This document shows, piece after piece, positions 36,409-46,017 of a stretch of DNA of 64,000 bases; positions within the stretch are counted from its first letter, which is position 1, and each line of letters begins with the position of its first letter. The translations under genes and the position numbers were made by a program. This DNA is from Bacteroidota bacterium (lineage in GTDB: Bacteria; Bacteroidota; Ignavibacteria; Palsa-1295), in contig JAJPIO010000017.1 of NCBI GenBank assembly GCA_021324735.1, positions 30,540 to 94,539 on the forward strand, read 5' to 3'. A model generated the notes under the pieces. It was not told the origin of the DNA. It worked only from the letters and a program-made list of their open reading frames with translations, and did no database searches.

Positions 36409-38805
36409 TTATTCGATCACGATGTGCTGTATGAACGTTCGACCGTTTGCCGAGGCACGAACAAGATAGCTCCCAGCCGGGAACGAGTTTGTTGCCCACT
36501 CATACGATCCATCCATGTGGAAGCGGTCAACGGTACGTCCTAACATATCGAGCACGGTCACTTCTGCCGATCCTATTCCGGTTAGCGTCAACATCGCTGA
36601 TGAAGTAACAGGATTTGGATAGATCAATAACGAAACTGGCGATTCATCCGGCAAGACATCCGCCAGCGATTTTGTAAAGCAATAGTTTTGTGTTGTATTG
36701 CCCGCCGTATCGCTTACCTGAATGCAAAAATGTGCTGGTTGGCTTAGGTCCCAACGGGATGCGATCACATTGAAGGTGCTAATTCCGGGAGTTGCCAAAC
36801 TAAGTGACGGGGAGAAGACGACGTTCGCACTATCGGTAACCCGTATCGAGCCCAGGCCCCGATCCCACGGGCGCTTATCCGTAAAGTGAAATTGCAACCA
36901 ATTGGAAACTGTATCCCACGTAACGACTGGTGCGATCGTATCTGGAAGAGGGCAATAGTTAAAATCTGCTGTGTATACGTTCAACGCATTATTTTGAATT
37001 GCGATCGAAGCATAAGCGCTTTGGAACGAGTCGATCACGGAAAGTGCAAAGTGAACGGTATCGGCGCCGGCTACGAACGGTTTCGTGGCCAGGCGCATGT
37101 TCGAGATCGTAGTTGGCGTTATCGAGGCAATGCCGCCCGCATGCGCACCGGTATCGATGGCCAAAATACTATCTACCTTGGCGTTGCACTCACTTCCATC
37201 ATAACTTCCCTTTTGAGAAACAATGGTGGTCATCGGTCGCGCATTGAGTCCATTGGAAAGAGAGCCGTCCATCAGGATAAGCTGAGCGTAAATATCTCCA
37301 TTGCCATTTCGCATATCGCTCCAGGCAGCGATCGCTCCATCGCTTCGAGGTGCCAGACACACTTCGCGTGCTTGCCACGTACCAGAGCAAATAGGCATTC
37401 CCTTCGTATTGCTCTGCGATGGTGTCGGAAAATATTTTCGGCCCACACGATCGATCCTTTGCGCAAAGATGGTCGTATCATTGCCCTTTCCTGAACCGGC
37501 ATACCGGGCATCATTCCATACCGCAAGTATACTTGTGTGAGTACCGGTATCTAACTTTACCGTTCGTAAATTGCTCTTTGCGTTTGGCTGCAGAGCAAAA
37601 TGCCAGAAGCCCGACGTCTGAGGGTTCGGCACCTGAAAGGAGCCATCACCCAATACCCGCTCCATATCGACGGTATAGTCATTACCCGGAGGCAGCACGT
37701 CGAGAAATGGCACGAGGATACCACGCGCTCCTAAAGCACTATTGACCGAATCGTCCGAATAGATCTGCGGAGCGAATTGATCGTACGGCCAGTCGCCAGT
37801 GACCTGAACGGCAACATAGGGCATGGAGGTATACCATACTTTTGCAGTGTCGGTTGGAGAGCTGCACCGCATACGCATTGCAAGAATATTCTGATCGTTG
37901 CTATTCGGATTTATTTCCTGCCACGCAAGCAATAGCTGAGACTTATCAAGCGAAACCGAAACGTGTCCGGCGTCCGGTTCTGGCTGTGTCGGATAGTTTG
38001 GATTAGGATAGTCCTCGAATACAATGACACCGGGTCCTGCGCTCGAACCCCATAATAGCGAGCCTCCCGAACTTACATGCTGAGCACAAATGGCGGTGGG
38101 TATTTCGCCGGTGCTTTCCCATGCGATGTAGCAGCCGCCCGAGCCATCCGCGCAAATAGCAGGATTGCGTTGGATCTTTCGCCAGGTATTTACAGTAATA
38201 CCGCCGCCAAATCGTACACCGCTTGAACCCAGTGCATTGGCATAAACGTGTTTTGCAGAGCTTGTCCACGCAACAAATGCTCCACCGGCCCCATCGGAGC
38301 AAATAACAGGTAGTGCGTCGGTCTGTGCTCCGGTTGCTACCAGCGCGCCGCTGGCCGGATATGCAAGAGAGCCATTCGCAAGAATATGAGTTCCGTACAG
38401 GCTTACGCCGTTCGTAACGTTACGGTAGTCCTGCCAGACGACATACGCACCACCGCTGCCATCGGAAGCAATAATGGGATACCGTTGGTCGTTGGTCGTA
38501 CCGGTCGATAGGCGAACGCCATTCTGGGCCCAGGTCGTACGGCCATCCTGATTGATGTGTTGCGCGAAAATTTCATACGCCCCATTACGTGCATCTTCCC
38601 AAACAATGATAGCGCCATCGGCGCCATCCGAGCAGATCTTGGGATAATCCTGAAGACCGGTTACTACACAGACAGGGGTATTCGTTACGGAGTCGGCATG
38701 CCACTGCGCTACCGATGTGGAGGCTGCCAGCATAGTTGCCATCAGCAGCACTCCACACACAATAAACGAGCAAGCATCCGAGCGGAGAGTGGCTCGGTTG
38801 AACAT
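36409..38805 (-). CDS. T9SS-sorted surface protein with DGxGGAxVxWxDxR repeats
   Basis: 798 residues, signal peptide ending near SVAQ (34). The N-terminal half has several copies of a DGxGGAxxxWxDxRNG-like repeat (GADGAIIVWEDARNG, GSGGAYVVWQDYRN, GAGGAFVAWTS, GSGGCYIAWES), which probably form propeller blades. A Cys-containing region with TVLDMLGRTV then leads to a C-terminal sorting domain (YPNPVTSSAM, FPAGSYLVRA). It is the tandem paralog of the next gene. The binding partner or enzymatic role is unknown. Confidence 0.82.
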   Translation of the reverse strand: MFNRATLRSDACSFIVCGVLLMATMLAASTSVAQWHADSVTNTPVCVVTGLQDYPKICSDGADGAIIVWEDARNGAYEIFAQHINQDGRTTWAQNGVRLSTGTTNDQRYPIIASDGSGGAYVVWQDYRNVTNGVSLYGTHILANGSLAYPASGALVATGAQTDALPVICSDGAGGAFVAWTSSAKHVYANALGSSGVRFGGGITVNTWRKIQRNPAICADGSGGCYIAWESTGEIPTAICAQHVSSGGSLLWGSSAGPGVIVFEDYPNPNYPTQPEPDAGHVSVSLDKSQLLLAWQEINPNSNDQNILAMRMRCSSPTDTAKVWYTSMPYVAVQVTGDWPYDQFAPQIYSDDSVNSALGARGILVPFLDVLPPGNDYTVDMERVLGDGSFQVPNPQTSGFWHFALQPNAKSNLRTVKLDTGTHTSILAVWNDARYAGSGKGNDTTIFAQRIDRVGRKYFPTPSQSNTKGMPICSGTWQAREVCLAPRSDGAIAAWSDMRNGNGDIYAQLILMDGSLSNGLNARPMTTIVSQKGSYDGSECNAKVDSILAIDTGAHAGGIASITPTTISNMRLATKPFVAGADTVHFALSVIDSFQSAYASIAIQNNALNVYTADFNYCPLPDTIAPVVTWDTVSNWLQFHFTDKRPWDRGLGSIRVTDSANVVFSPSLSLATPGISTFNVIASRWDLSQPAHFCIQVSDTAGNTTQNYCFTKSLADVLPDESPVSLLIYPNPVTSSAMLTLTGIGSAEVTVLDMLGRTVDRFHMDGSYEWATNSFPAGSYLVRASANGRTFIQHIVIE

Positions 38806-38826
38806 AGTGCGAAGAAACAGGGGAAA

Positions 38827-41445
38827 TTACTGTATAACGATGCGCTTTAGAATGGTATTAGTACCAATATTCGCAAGTATAACATAAGTCCCCGCAGTTA
38901 AGTCGCGTGGCTGCCACTCGAACGAGCCATCGACATGGAATTGGTCGACCGGGCGGCCAAGAACGTCCAGCACTTTCACCTCGGCTGAGGAAGCGCCATT
39001 CAGTTGAATTGTCGCTGTCTTTGAGATCGGGTTCGGGAAGATGGAGAGCGATAGCGTGGGGTTTTGGTCGATCACTCCATTGGTCGGTTGCTTCTCAAAT
39101 GCAAACACCGCCGTCTTGTTGCCAGAGGCGTCCTGGGCCTGGAGGGAGAAGTGAGCTGCCTGGCCTTGCGTGTTCAGCATGACGCGCATATCAAAGCCCG
39201 AAGAACCGGCATGGACTTCACTGATTGGCGGCACGAACGATACATTGCTGCTATCCAAGACCGTGATCGATTGCAGGCCGCGATCCCACGGACGGGTTTC
39301 ACGGAAGTGAAGATCGAGCCAGTTCGTAACGGTATCCCACGTCACGGCTGGCGCAAGTGTGTCAAGGATCGTGCAGTACGTAAAGGTTGCCGTTGAGGTA
39401 TTAAGCGCTTCATCAACGATCTGCACCGTCGCATTGCCATCCTGCATGGAATCCGTTACGCACACAGAAAAGGCGACGGAATCGGCGCGGAAGGGAAAAG
39501 CCGGTATGGTAACTCGCATATTAGTCGCGTTTACCGTGCCGATCGAATCGATACCGAGCGCGTGCGCGCCCGTATCGATGGCGACGACATTGGTGCACTT
39601 CGCGTTGCAATCGGTGCCGTTGAAGCTGCCCGTACGCGACGCGATCTTCGAGACAGCTGGGATCGTATCGGTCGGTATTGTTGCGATACCAGTCATAGGA
39701 ATGAACTGCGCGTAGATGTCGAAATTACCGTTACGATTGTCCGTCCAGGTAGCGATGGCGCCATCCGTTCTTGGTACGATCGCAACTTGCTTCGCGGTCC
39801 AGTGCTGGCCGTTTGGTCCATGACCGCTGATCGCCTGTCCCCATGACCATGGCGACCCAAAATAGTGACGGCCCGTCCGATCGACGCGTTGCGCATAGAC
39901 CATCGTGTCCGTTCCACTCCAGAAGTCATTCCATACACTAATAAGCCCGGTACGTGTAGGGTCCGAAGGATCTGTTACTTTAACGGAAGCCAATCCCGTA
40001 TGGCCATGTGGCTTCATTTCCATGTAGGTAAATCCCTGACCGCCCGGTGGCAGAAGGCGCCCGCCATCCCCGAACACGCGGACCATACAGGCGTCGTAAT
40101 TATCGCCACCACCCGGCTCCTGATTGATGAATGGCACGAGTGCTCCACGTGTGCCGAGCACGAGGGAGTCATCGCCGAATATTTCGGGTGCTAATTGGTC
40201 ATTCGGCCAATCGCTCGTTACGTCTACAGGAGAACCCCACGCAAAGGCAGTGTCCATCGGTGTATTATTGCGGAGGCGTTCGGCGTAAATCTCATAACTG
40301 CCATTATTGGCGTTATATACTTCCCATGTAAAGAGCACTTGATTGCCATCGCGGTTCAGCGTTACATTACGCGCGTTTGCCGTCGAGGTTTGTCCCTGAA
40401 AGAGCAAAAATCCTGGCTGCGGTTCGGCATCCCACAATTGCCGGCCCGTAGAATCGATGTGTGTTCCATAGATCGAGTTAGGGCTGATACCACTGCTCGT
40501 CCATGCGAGGAAACAGCCGCCATATCCGTCGCTGCAGATCGATGGCTTCGTTTGCTTACTCGTGAAGGTATCGACCGAAATCCCAATTGGCCCCGCAACG
40601 TAGTATGGAAGATTCGCCGCAGGATTCGGATACGTTGCAAATTCCATGGACGTATCGCTCGTCACTGCGGATATCGTATAGGGTTTCCACGCACCGTTCT
40701 GGTAGACTTTGATCGACAATCCAACCATGTAGGGCTTAAAATGCGCGGCCGAATCATGGAAGAACGTATAGTAATTTCCATGACCAAAATTCAGCTTTGT
40801 CACAATTCCCTGAGAACCCGACGTCGTTACCCCGAACTTGGCGCCGCCAGGCCACAACCGATTCATATAAATATCCGGTCGAGAAGAAACGACCGACGTG
40901 CGGTAATCTTCCCACGCGACATACGCACCGCCCCGGCCATCATCGCATAAGGTCGGATTAGCCACGTTATTTAATCCGATCGCGACTGGATAGGCAGTAT
41001 CGGTATAGGCAAGTACACCATTAGCACGAATATGCTGCGCGAATAGCACCGTACCGAACTGCGATGCATAGCGATCGCTCGTCCAAACGACGTATGCACC
41101 GCCGCTATCATCGGTGACGGCGATCGGCGAACGTTGATTGGTAGCTCCGTTGGCGTTCGTGGCAAGCTTAATTCCATTCGGCGCCCAGGTAGCGATCCCA
41201 TTCGAGTCAAGATGCTGCGCGTATACCTGGTATGTTCCGCCACGCGCATCTTCCCACACTATGATCGCACCATTGGCACCATCGGAGCAGCCTTGCGGCT
41301 GGTCCTGAATGCCTGCGGCTTTGCAGACTACGGTGTTATGCGTTGAATCTGCACGCCATTGAGCTGAAGCTGAAAGGGAAAAAAACGAGGCAATGCAGAA
41401 TGGCAGAAAATGAAAAAGTAAGCGGCGATAAAAAGGGGACACCAT
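38827..41445 (-). CDS. T9SS-sorted surface protein, paralog with an internal insert
   Basis: 872 residues, signal peptide ending at SASAQ (29). It shares the whole layout of its neighbour: GANGAIIVWEDARGG, DSGGAYVVWTSDR, GRGGAYVAWEDYR and GYGGCFLAWTSS repeats, a region with CTNVVAIDTGAHALGI, and the sorting domain (FPNPISKTAT, DVLGRPVDQ, LTAGTYVI). Relative to the neighbour it carries an extra segment of about 80 residues (around VTTSGSQGIVTKLNFG) between two repeats. The 21-base spacing suggests co-transcription. Confidence 0.82.
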   Translation of the reverse strand: MVSPFYRRLLFHFLPFCIASFFSLSASAQWRADSTHNTVVCKAAGIQDQPQGCSDGANGAIIVWEDARGGTYQVYAQHLDSNGIATWAPNGIKLATNANGATNQRSPIAVTDDSGGAYVVWTSDRYASQFGTVLFAQHIRANGVLAYTDTAYPVAIGLNNVANPTLCDDGRGGAYVAWEDYRTSVVSSRPDIYMNRLWPGGAKFGVTTSGSQGIVTKLNFGHGNYYTFFHDSAAHFKPYMVGLSIKVYQNGAWKPYTISAVTSDTSMEFATYPNPAANLPYYVAGPIGISVDTFTSKQTKPSICSDGYGGCFLAWTSSGISPNSIYGTHIDSTGRQLWDAEPQPGFLLFQGQTSTANARNVTLNRDGNQVLFTWEVYNANNGSYEIYAERLRNNTPMDTAFAWGSPVDVTSDWPNDQLAPEIFGDDSLVLGTRGALVPFINQEPGGGDNYDACMVRVFGDGGRLLPPGGQGFTYMEMKPHGHTGLASVKVTDPSDPTRTGLISVWNDFWSGTDTMVYAQRVDRTGRHYFGSPWSWGQAISGHGPNGQHWTAKQVAIVPRTDGAIATWTDNRNGNFDIYAQFIPMTGIATIPTDTIPAVSKIASRTGSFNGTDCNAKCTNVVAIDTGAHALGIDSIGTVNATNMRVTIPAFPFRADSVAFSVCVTDSMQDGNATVQIVDEALNTSTATFTYCTILDTLAPAVTWDTVTNWLDLHFRETRPWDRGLQSITVLDSSNVSFVPPISEVHAGSSGFDMRVMLNTQGQAAHFSLQAQDASGNKTAVFAFEKQPTNGVIDQNPTLSLSIFPNPISKTATIQLNGASSAEVKVLDVLGRPVDQFHVDGSFEWQPRDLTAGTYVILANIGTNTILKRIVIQ

Positions 41446-41807
41446 TTGGTCAGGGTAGATTAGTGCAAGGAAGTGATTACTGAAAACTACAAGTGGCTTG
41501 GAAAGTTAAATACTGTTCCAGTCCCTTACTTTGCGTACAAAGGTTCGCACCGCATAAAACTCCAATGTTACCAACGTGTAACATGAATAGTGAAAGACGG
41601 AGCCAGCCATGCTTTTTTGAATTTGTTAAAGATAACGTAAAATTAATTTTATATCATTTTTGATAATGAATGTGAGATTCTAAATGAAAACGCGGTAAAA
41701 AGGATCAAAAAATGGGTATATCGAGTCACTATTTATGATAGGCAAAGAATTTCAGGGCTGTGCTTTGCACTATACGCCGGCTCAGAATGATTTTAAGCGG
41801 AGTGGAT
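41446..41807. other. AT-rich 362-base intergenic region
   Basis: No gene is supported. It is much more AT-rich than its surroundings around 41610-41720. It contains a perfect 7-bp hairpin ATGTTAC/GTAACAT (41565-41584) and GCAAAG/CTTTGC (41742-41768). It should hold the divergent promoters for the 872-aa surface protein and the small gene at 41838. Confidence 0.45.
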
Positions 41808-41837
41808 GTTCCTCCCTGCAATTCAAAGGAGGGGAAC
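41808..41837 (+). promoter_or_regulatory. Hairpin sequestering a strong Shine-Dalgarno site
   Basis: GTTCCTCC at 41808-41815 can pair with GGAG (41828-41831) and GAAC (41834-41837), leaving a GG bulge, with a 12-base loop. The paired GGAG is the core of AAAGGAGGGG, the ribosome site of the next gene, and the stem ends exactly at its ATG. Confidence 0.45.
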
Positions 41838-42050
41838 ATGGCCGCCAATACAACAACCCGCATTCAGTCCCGCGATATTCGCACGCTCAATCTCGAGGAG
41901 GTTAGCAGTCTTCATCAGTGGTTGAATCAATACATGCGCCTGGAGTTCGATGACCCTCTGCTTACCAATAGCGACCTACTGTTTCAGGTCCTCGTTCGTT
42001 CCAGCCGCGAATACGAAAGCGATCTTGGCGTTTTCGGAGTAGAAGATTAG
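41838..42050 (+). CDS. Small hypothetical protein, 70 residues
   Basis: I chose ATG at 41838 over the upstream frame start at 41760 because AAAGGAGGGG (41825-41834) precedes it at ideal spacing. The product MAANTTTRIQSRD... is soluble and acidic towards the end, with a helical middle (LEEVSSLHQWLNQYMRLEF). I do not recognise a family. It converges with the methyltransferase gene and overlaps its end by 4 bases. Confidence 0.55.
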   Translation: MAANTTTRIQSRDIRTLNLEEVSSLHQWLNQYMRLEFDDPLLTNSDLLFQVLVRSSREYESDLGVFGVED

Positions 42051-42661
42051 ATCGCATACAAGGCGATCGTATATGGGCGAGCCGCTACATACGCCCGTTC
42101 TTTCAGCAGTGAGAACGTAGATGTAAGTATTCCTCGAACTTCCACGTCATCCGATCTCATAACGGAGATAAGTTTTGCGTTCGGTCGTGCATGTTCTCCA
42201 ATCAGACGGAGCGCGGCTTCCAGTTCAGCAGAGGTGAGATAGTACAATACCTCCGAGCATACAAAAAGATCGAATTGCTCGCCCATCTTTAAACTTCGCA
42301 GGTCTCCTTCAATAAGGCGAATAGTGGGAATATCATGAAGCGATCGTTTCGCCAGTTCGATCGCCTGAGACGAAAAATCCAGTCCTACAACGTTGCGCCC
42401 ATACGCCGCAAGATAGTGAAGCATTACACCGGTACCACAACCGATGTCGAGTATGGAGTCAAAGTGCGCGCCCTCCAAAAAGGAAATGAGATTCTCTCGT
42501 TTCTCTTGCTCATACGACGACCCGAGCACATTGAAGGGGTCCTTGTCGAGCGTATATAGTCGATCGAATTGTTTCGAAGTTCGAAACCGCTCCTTCGTGC
42601 GCCGCATACCGGGGAGTTTGCGTCGCACGCCGTGATAATACAGAAGCGAAAGAAGCCTCAT
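42047..42661 (-). CDS. Class I SAM-dependent methyltransferase
   Basis: 204 residues. Motif I is DIGCGTGVML (about 72-81), then GLDFSSQAIELA, EGDLRSL and VCSEVLYYLT. The fold is the Methyltransf_11/25 type, shorter at the C-terminus than usual. It begins with ATGA overlap with the AMP-dependent ligase gene, so the pair is an operon. Substrate unknown; a lipid or an acylated small molecule made with the ligase is conceivable. Confidence 0.82.
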   Translation of the reverse strand: MRLLSLLYYHGVRRKLPGMRRTKERFRTSKQFDRLYTLDKDPFNVLGSSYEQEKRENLISFLEGAHFDSILDIGCGTGVMLHYLAAYGRNVVGLDFSSQAIELAKRSLHDIPTIRLIEGDLRSLKMGEQFDLFVCSEVLYYLTSAELEAALRLIGEHARPNAKLISVMRSDDVEVRGILTSTFSLLKERAYVAARPYTIALYAI

Positions 42662-44367
42662 GCCGATGGTTTACGAAACTGCACCGCCTTCCATTCTTTG
42701 AAGAGCGACTTGCACTTATTACGTTGATATTTTCCCGTACTGGTAACAGGAATATCGTTACCGAAAACAACCGCTTTCGGGGCCTTGGAGAATGGCAATA
42801 ATTTCTGACAATAACTCAGCACTTCCGCTTCGGTCAGTGTAGCGCCTTCGATGGGCTGCACATACGCACCGACTTCCTCGCCGTAAAAATCATTTTCGAA
42901 CCCGACGGCAATCCCTGCTTTCACGTTCGGACAGCGCGCTAATACTTCGTCAATTTCCAGAGGCGAGATGTTTACGCCGCCGCGGATAATAAGCTCTTTT
43001 AAGCGTCCCGTGATAAAAAAGAATTTTCTACCCGATTCGTCTAATTGGTAAAAACCTTCATCGCCAGAGCGAAACCACCCGTAGCTGAACGTCTTCTCAT
43101 TCGCTTCCTCGTTCTCGTAATAGTACTTCATTACGTTCACGCCGCGGATGGAAATTTCTCCTTTTTCACTAGGCGCAAGTTCGTGACCTGCTTCATCCGC
43201 GATCATCATCTCATTCTGCGGTATCGCAACACCGATGGATGGATAACCATAATCGCGCATCCATTTTTGGTGCTCTTTAGCGCTAAGATCGATCGGCAGG
43301 AAGCACGAGTAACAGGTCGTCTCGCTGAGCCCATAACCGTGCATGATCGGGATCTTGAACATGTCTTCGAACTGTGCACCAAGCTCGACCGTCAGTGGTC
43401 CGGCGCCACAGATGATATGCCTCAGCGAGGAATGGTGAGTGGCGAGTGCGGAATATAGTGCAGGATTTTCTTTGTAATATTCGATCAGGAATGCAAGTAG
43501 CGTTGGTACAACGCTCACTACATTTACTCGCTCCTGTTCGATGCGTTCGAAGAAATGCTCGGACTGAAATTTCTGATTAAGGACAACCGTACCTCCGAAA
43601 TAGAACGGCGTCACCAGCGTAACGACGGTGCCATTGACATGGTGTATAGGCAATACACACATCATCCGCTGGCTATTCGTCATTGCATGCCACTCGGTGA
43701 TACCCTTCGCATCACACAAGAGATTATACTGCGTAAGCACCACACCCTTGGGGTTACCGGTCGTGCCGCTGGTGTAGACGATCAGTGCTTCGTCATGGAT
43801 GGTTACTGCATCGGCACTCACAAAGAGGGGGCTGGCCATGTTAACGGCAGCCTCAAAGGATGCTTCGTTATCCGCCGCTGCTCCGCACAGCAGGACTTGA
43901 GGCGTGGTCGTAACCGATCGTAGAATAGGAAGTATGCGCTCGGAATAATCTGCTCTCACAAAGGCTAACTTAGCGTTGCTATTTTCCAGGATATACCGAA
44001 TGCGGTTATCGTCTTCCGAAAGACTTACCGGGACCACGCACACCCCCATCAGCCACGAGGCGAAATACTGGATCACCGTATCCGAGTGATTGTGGCTGAT
44101 CGTTGCAATGCGATCGCCGCGACGGATGCCGAGCGATTGCATAACGTTCGCGCATTGCTGCACGAGCGTGAAGAAATCCTTGTACCCATACTCCGTGCGG
44201 TTACCAGCTACATCATAATAGATAAGATACGGCTTGGTATCATAATAGCGGGACTGCTTAAACAGTAATTCGCCAAAATTCCGGTAATCGATCGCACCTA
44301 CCCCGGAATTTGGAGCGGAGGTCTCGCGGGCATGGGCGATCTTTTCGAGGAGTGAATCCGATAACAT
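42658..44367 (-). CDS. AMP-dependent acyl-CoA synthetase/ligase
   Basis: 569 residues from ATG 44367 (a TTG at 44373 would add two). The ANL-superfamily motifs are complete: VYTSGTTGNPKGVV for ATP phosphates, YGLSETTC, SGDEGFYQLDESG, GRLKELIIRGG at the hinge, and TSTGKYQRNK with the catalytic Lys near the end. It adenylates a carboxylate and most likely transfers it to CoA; the closest type is fatty-acyl-CoA ligase. Co-transcribed with the methyltransferase downstream. An inverted repeat GCCGCGCG/CGCGCGGC (44381-44415) lies in its leader. Confidence 0.88.
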   Translation of the reverse strand: MLSDSLLEKIAHARETSAPNSGVGAIDYRNFGELLFKQSRYYDTKPYLIYYDVAGNRTEYGYKDFFTLVQQCANVMQSLGIRRGDRIATISHNHSDTVIQYFASWLMGVCVVPVSLSEDDNRIRYILENSNAKLAFVRADYSERILPILRSVTTTPQVLLCGAAADNEASFEAAVNMASPLFVSADAVTIHDEALIVYTSGTTGNPKGVVLTQYNLLCDAKGITEWHAMTNSQRMMCVLPIHHVNGTVVTLVTPFYFGGTVVLNQKFQSEHFFERIEQERVNVVSVVPTLLAFLIEYYKENPALYSALATHHSSLRHIICGAGPLTVELGAQFEDMFKIPIMHGYGLSETTCYSCFLPIDLSAKEHQKWMRDYGYPSIGVAIPQNEMMIADEAGHELAPSEKGEISIRGVNVMKYYYENEEANEKTFSYGWFRSGDEGFYQLDESGRKFFFITGRLKELIIRGGVNISPLEIDEVLARCPNVKAGIAVGFENDFYGEEVGAYVQPIEGATLTEAEVLSYCQKLLPFSKAPKAVVFGNDIPVTSTGKYQRNKCKSLFKEWKAVQFRKPSA

Positions 44368-44455
44368 GCCCAAACGAACCGCCGCGCGCCAGGAATTTAC
44401 TCCCCAACGCGCGGCAATTTTCCGTACCTTGCTATAGGTTATTTCGTCGGACCTA

Positions 44456-45076
44456 TTACTTCACGACGATCATCTCTCGGCGTAAGACCGCATTACCCTG
44501 TTGCAGCACATATTGATAGCTGCCCGCCGCAAGTTGTTTCGTGTCGATCGTGACCATATGAAAACCCGGCTCCATATCATCGTCGGCCGGAGTAAGCACG
44601 AGTTTACCGGTCGCGTCGAATACGCGAAGAATTACATGACCGGGATTCGTAAGCTCAAAATGGACCATCGACTCGTGCATCGCGGGATTTGGATAGCTCG
44701 GGTCCATCATCATTTGCATTTCGACCGGCTGATCGACGCCGGAGGCTGCGGCAGTGAACGTTCCAGTCATACCAAAGCTAAAATGGACATCACACTGATA
44801 CGAGTACGATCCGGGGGCTGTGACCACATAACTAAAACTATTGCCGGTATTGTGATGCGCAAACGTTGCTGCCCCGGATGGCGATTGTGTTAGTGTAAGG
44901 GGGTGAAAGGAAAAGCTGCCGACCCACGTAATGGTATCGCCAACCGTTACATTATCCAAGCTACTCGGACTGTAGACATTACCTAATGCCCCACCAAAAT
45001 TAATAGTCCAGGTTTTAGCTGAAGCTGCGGACACAAAAAAGACGAACAGGAAAAATGCGTAGCAAATACGTTTCAT
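44456..45076 (-). CDS. Secreted cupredoxin-like protein with T9SS sorting domain
   Basis: 206 residues, signal peptide ending at ASAK (21). The plastocyanin-like domain has type 1 copper ligands: His in FHPLTL, Cys and His in QCDVHF, and Met in FGMTG. After it, from about residue 125, comes a sorting domain (DPSYPNPAMHE, RVFDATGKLV, LAAGSYQYV). So the copper protein is displayed on the surface. GGAGG lies just before the ATG. The next upstream gene encodes a related, unanchored cupredoxin. Confidence 0.88.
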   Translation of the reverse strand: MKRICYAFFLFVFFVSAASAKTWTINFGGALGNVYSPSSLDNVTVGDTITWVGSFSFHPLTLTQSPSGAATFAHHNTGNSFSYVVTAPGSYSYQCDVHFSFGMTGTFTAAASGVDQPVEMQMMMDPSYPNPAMHESMVHFELTNPGHVILRVFDATGKLVLTPADDDMEPGFHMVTIDTKQLAAGSYQYVLQQGNAVLRREMIVVK

Positions 45077-45121
45077 AGATTATCCTCCAACGGTGAGTAT
45101 TGACGTTTTGGGTTGAAAATT

Positions 45122-45457
45122 TTAGTGAGAAGCCGTAGCTGTGAACGAGCCGACCATCCCCTCATCCTCGTGCTCATCGCAGATATAATTGTAATTACCA
45201 GCGACCGTTACGACGTAGCGAAAGCTCGATCCCTTTTCGATATGTGCGAAACCGGGCGCGCCTTTCGGTGCTGAGGTGAGGGTAAGAGGGTGCTCTTCAA
45301 AATCGCCCTGCCAGATTATTGTATCGCCCACAGCGACCGTGAGCGTTTTTGGTGTATACTTTCGACCGCCAAACTTAACGATGTGCGTGGTGGCTGATGC
45401 ACTCGTTGCTGCGACGAACCCGAAAAAGACGATAAAAAGAATGCTGAAGCGATTCAT
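45122..45457 (-). CDS. Secreted cupredoxin-like protein
   Basis: 111 residues with a signal peptide to about ASAT (23). A single plastocyanin/azurin-like domain: EEHPLTL with a His ligand, ICDEHEDEGMVG with Cys, His and Met ligands. It is the tandem paralog of the sorted cupredoxin 45 bases downstream but lacks the sorting domain, so it stays periplasmic. Electron transfer or copper binding is the expected role. AGGAGG at 45462-45467 gives a strong ribosome site. Confidence 0.88.
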   Translation of the reverse strand: MNRFSILFIVFFGFVAATSASATTHIVKFGGRKYTPKTLTVAVGDTIIWQGDFEEHPLTLTSAPKGAPGFAHIEKGSSFRYVVTVAGNYNYICDEHEDEGMVGSFTATASH

Positions 45458-45530
45458 GCGTCCTCCTGTCTGGTGAGCTTTCTACTATTGACACGGGAGA
45501 GAGGACCCGAATTACAAGCTCAGCAGGAAT

Positions 45531-45977
45531 TTAGGACCTTTTTACGACCAATAAGCCGCTTGGCGAGCCTTCCACCCAATCATCAATAATTGCCCTTAAA
45601 TAAGGAGCTCCGACCAATTCCTCACTCTTCATTGCGAGCAATTCTTTGGGGAGCATCCACCGGACTTCTAAAATTTCGTCGCCGGCCTGCGGCGTGCCTC
45701 GCCAGTGTTCGGCCGCAAAGGTAAATCGTATACTATGTAATGCGGGACTGATACCTTCCAGCACCCGCATTCTTTCCTGAAGCGTAACCTCGAGCGAGGT
45801 TTCTTCTTTTACTTCCCGAATAGCGGCAGTCCGAAGCTCTTCGCGCTCTTCTACATGACCGCCCGGCAAATTCCACAGCCCTCGATGGACCTCTTTTGCT
45901 TCACGAACGAACAGGATCCGGCCGTCGGGGTCCGAAATAATAGTGCTTACATGGATAAGAATAGCCATTCTGGCCAT
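45531..45977 (-). CDS. Nudix hydrolase
   Basis: 148 residues from ATG 45977 (alternatives 45968 or 46016). The Nudix box is GGHVEEREELRTAAIREVKE, then ET, matching GX5EX7REUXEEXGU except that the final Gly is Ser. It should hydrolyse a nucleoside diphosphate linked to another moiety using magnesium. The N-terminal strand ILIHVSTII and the FVREAKEVHRGLWNLPGG lead-in are typical of ADP-ribose or oxidised-nucleotide pyrophosphatases. The start region runs into an intergenic repeat. Confidence 0.85.
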   Translation of the reverse strand: MARMAILIHVSTIISDPDGRILFVREAKEVHRGLWNLPGGHVEEREELRTAAIREVKEETSLEVTLQERMRVLEGISPALHSIRFTFAAEHWRGTPQAGDEILEVRWMLPKELLAMKSEELVGAPYLRAIIDDWVEGSPSGLLVVKRS

Positions 45978-46017
45978 GCAACAAAGACCCCCGAAGGTGT
46001 GTTTTTTGCCACCCAAC

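Noticed and set aside
36886..37494. 202-codon plus-strand open frame
   Set aside because: Antisense to the 798-aa T9SS protein, no family features; the minus-strand frame has signal peptide, repeats and sorting domain.
40195..40950. 251-codon plus-strand open frame
   Set aside because: It is antisense to the 872-aa T9SS gene, has an Arg/Ile-rich composition typical of a shadow frame, and no ribosome site or domain.
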